A stretch of DNA of 7,066 nt, taken from NCBI GenBank assembly GCA_031258055.1, contig JAIRNM010000032.1, positions 1 through 7,066 on the forward strand, in the 5' to 3' direction. This document shows, one piece after another, positions 5,857 to 7,066 of this stretch. The translations under genes and the position numbers were made by a program. Each line of letters opens with the position of its first letter. Position 1 is the stretch's first letter. The stretch is from Bifidobacteriaceae bacterium (GTDB taxonomy: Bacteria > Actinomycetota > Actinomycetes > Actinomycetales > WQXJ01). The notes beneath the pieces are model-generated. The model was not told where the DNA came from. It was given only the letters and a program-made list of their open reading frames with translations, and ran no database searches.

Positions 5857-6768
5857 CTAGAGCATGATGGTGGCCCAGGTGCCTACTTGATGGAAACCGA
5901 CAGCGCGGTAGACCGCTAGGGCGGGCAAGTTGAAGTCGTTGACATAGAGGCAGACATGAGTGAGGCCGCGCTGGGAAGCGTGGTTGATCAGCGCGATCAT
6001 GCCCGCCTTGGCTATCCCCTGGCCGCGATAGGCCGGGTTAGTCCAAACTCCTTGAACTTGCACCCAAGGACCACAAGTCGCGCCCAGTTCAGCTTTGAAG
6101 ATGACCTCACGACCAGCCGGATCAATCCAAGCAAGCAAAGCCTGGCGTTCGATTTGGTTAGCGACATGAGCCCGGTAAGCAGCCTGCGGTCCCGGCGGCG
6201 GAAACCCCAATTCCTCCGTGAACATGGCGCGGCATGCGGGCTCAAGCAGGTTAAGCAGGTCAGGCGTGGCCGTTCGCAAGGCCGTTTGGACCGGGCCAGC
6301 CGAAGCCGGGGGAACTGGCGTAGTCAGAGCCAGCAATGGTTGATTGGCCCGATAGGCCCTAGGCGCTGGCCAAGCCGTCTCCAGGCCACGCCATAGGTCA
6401 GCTACGGCGACGGCATCGCCCACTAAAGAGGTATACCGACCGCCGCGTTCCAAAGCCAAGGCAGCGAAAACGGCGGCGGACTCAGCCAGGCCGACCGGCA
6501 TGACGCTGCCGCCAGCCCAGATCACGGTCTGGAGATGCTCCGAGCGAAGCGCCTGGCCAAGCCGACGAGCACCGGGGCGCTCCAGCGCCCAAACCTCGCC
6601 GACCGCCGCTGGGAAAGACATGGCCTGGCTTATGCGATGACCAGCCATGACCCCTTGAGCGCCTTGGGCCTGGCAAAAGGCCACCGCCGCCGGGTACTCA
6701 GAACGGCTCAGTGTGCGCGGCCGCGCGCGCCGGGGCGACCCCAGCCGGAGTAGGCGCGCGTCGGCCAT
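5857..6768 (-). CDS. DUF4081 + GNAT family N-acetyltransferase
   Basis: Predicted cytoplasmic acetyl-CoA-dependent acetyltransferase of 303 residues; the substrate is unknown. The N-terminal half (about 17-145) fits the actinobacterial DUF4081 region. The C-terminal half (about 165-303) is a GNAT domain: VQVQGVWTNPAYRGQGIA (236-253) holds the acetyl-CoA-binding Arg-Gly-Gln-Gly-Ile-Ala loop, then HVCLYVNDFNLPALAVYRAVGF (271-292) gives the usual beta strand, Asn and Tyr-Arg-x-x-Gly-Phe end. It follows ispG by about 11 nt, as does Rv2867c in mycobacteria, so it is probably co-transcribed and perhaps translationally coupled. No clear Shine-Dalgarno is seen; ATG 6768 and the adjacent GTG 6771 are both possible starts. 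The 158-bp gap downstream suggests that the next gene has its own control. Confidence 0.9.
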   Translation of the reverse strand: MADARLLRLGSPRRARPRTLSRSEYPAAVAFCQAQGAQGVMAGHRISQAMSFPAAVGEVWALERPGARRLGQALRSEHLQTVIWAGGSVMPVGLAESAAVFAALALERGGRYTSLVGDAVAVADLWRGLETAWPAPRAYRANQPLLALTTPVPPASAGPVQTALRTATPDLLNLLEPACRAMFTEELGFPPPGPQAAYRAHVANQIERQALLAWIDPAGREVIFKAELGATCGPWVQVQGVWTNPAYRGQGIAKAGMIALINHASQRGLTHVCLYVNDFNLPALAVYRAVGFHQVGTWATIML

Positions 6769-6779
6769 CACATCACTGG

Positions 6780-7066
6780 CTAACGACCCGCGACAATCAC
6801 CTGGACGCCCGCCACTGCGGCCGGATCGGCGTCCGCCCTGGAACCGGCTTGGTCAGCGCTGGCCAGTTCAGCTGCCATCGCCCTGGCGCGTCCCAAGAGC
6901 ACTTCCACAATCTGGTCCTCGGGGACTGTTTGGACCACTTCCCCTTTGATGAAGATCTGGCCCTTGCCGTTGCCGGAGGCGACTCCGAGATCAGCCTCGC
7001 GCGCTCACCCGGGCCGTTCACCACACAGCCCATGACGGCCACACGCAGCGGCACTTTCACGTCTTT
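6780..7066 (-). pseudogene. ispG: ispG (gcpE) 3' end with a one-base frameshift (runs off right edge)
   Basis: IspG, 4-hydroxy-3-methylbut-2-en-1-yl diphosphate synthase, is an iron-sulfur enzyme of the MEP isoprenoid pathway. The visible C-terminal part starts [21 protein letters not shown]; its Cys is one of the cluster ligands. The expected continuation [20 protein letters not shown] is present, but in another frame, beginning at 7004. One G appears to be missing between 7004 and 7003: GAG-GCG is reduced to GAGCG. With the base restored, the frame runs 74 more codons to TAG at 6780-6782, through [17 protein letters not shown] and an Ala-rich tail. As written, the original frame continues with unrelated residues to a stop at 6797. 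The intact downstream frame suggests a sequencing error or very recent mutation; ispG is normally essential where MEP is the only route. Confidence 0.87.

Noticed and set aside
6998..7009. Programmed -1 frameshift in ispG
   Set aside because: No slippery heptamer precedes the switch and ispG is not known to use recoding; a missing G explains the data more simply.

Overview
The window reads as a chromosomal segment of a high-GC Gram-positive bacterium (Actinomycetes). This rests on the high GC content, the GTG starts, an LPXTG-anchored surface protein, and a gene order (ispG, then a DUF4081/GNAT acetyltransferase, then proS, a DUF4439 lipoprotein, and nusA) that resembles the mycobacterial and wider actinobacterial neighbourhood around Rv2868c-Rv2841c. 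Genus-level placement is not possible from the sequence alone.

Layout, left to right: the N-terminal third of nusA (minus strand, running off the left edge); a 102-bp divergent gap holding the nusA leader; a plus-strand DUF4439-like lipoprotein; a nested hairpin between two convergent stop codons; full-length bacterial-type proS (minus); an Rpn/PD-(D/E)XK 'transposase-type' nuclease (minus); a 267-bp gap without a gene; a secreted LPXTG wall-anchored protein (minus); a short regulatory-looking gap with repeated CTGTGA hexamers and a seven-base G/C tract; a DUF4081-GNAT acetyltransferase (minus); and the 3' end of ispG (minus), which carries an apparent one-base deletion and runs off the right edge.

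The backbone is housekeeping: isoprenoid precursor synthesis (ispG), prolyl-tRNA charging (proS) and transcription elongation/termination (nusA). Two accessory genes, the Rpn-like nuclease and the LPXTG protein, sit between the acetyltransferase and proS, where relatives usually have none, so this looks like an insertion-prone spot in a conserved cluster. No RNA gene, CRISPR array, complete insertion sequence or prophage is visible.

I see no clear new multi-gene system. The points most worth a second look are the ispG frameshift, two mutually exclusive hairpins over the nusA ribosome-binding site with no rimP upstream, and the repeat cluster upstream of the surface protein.
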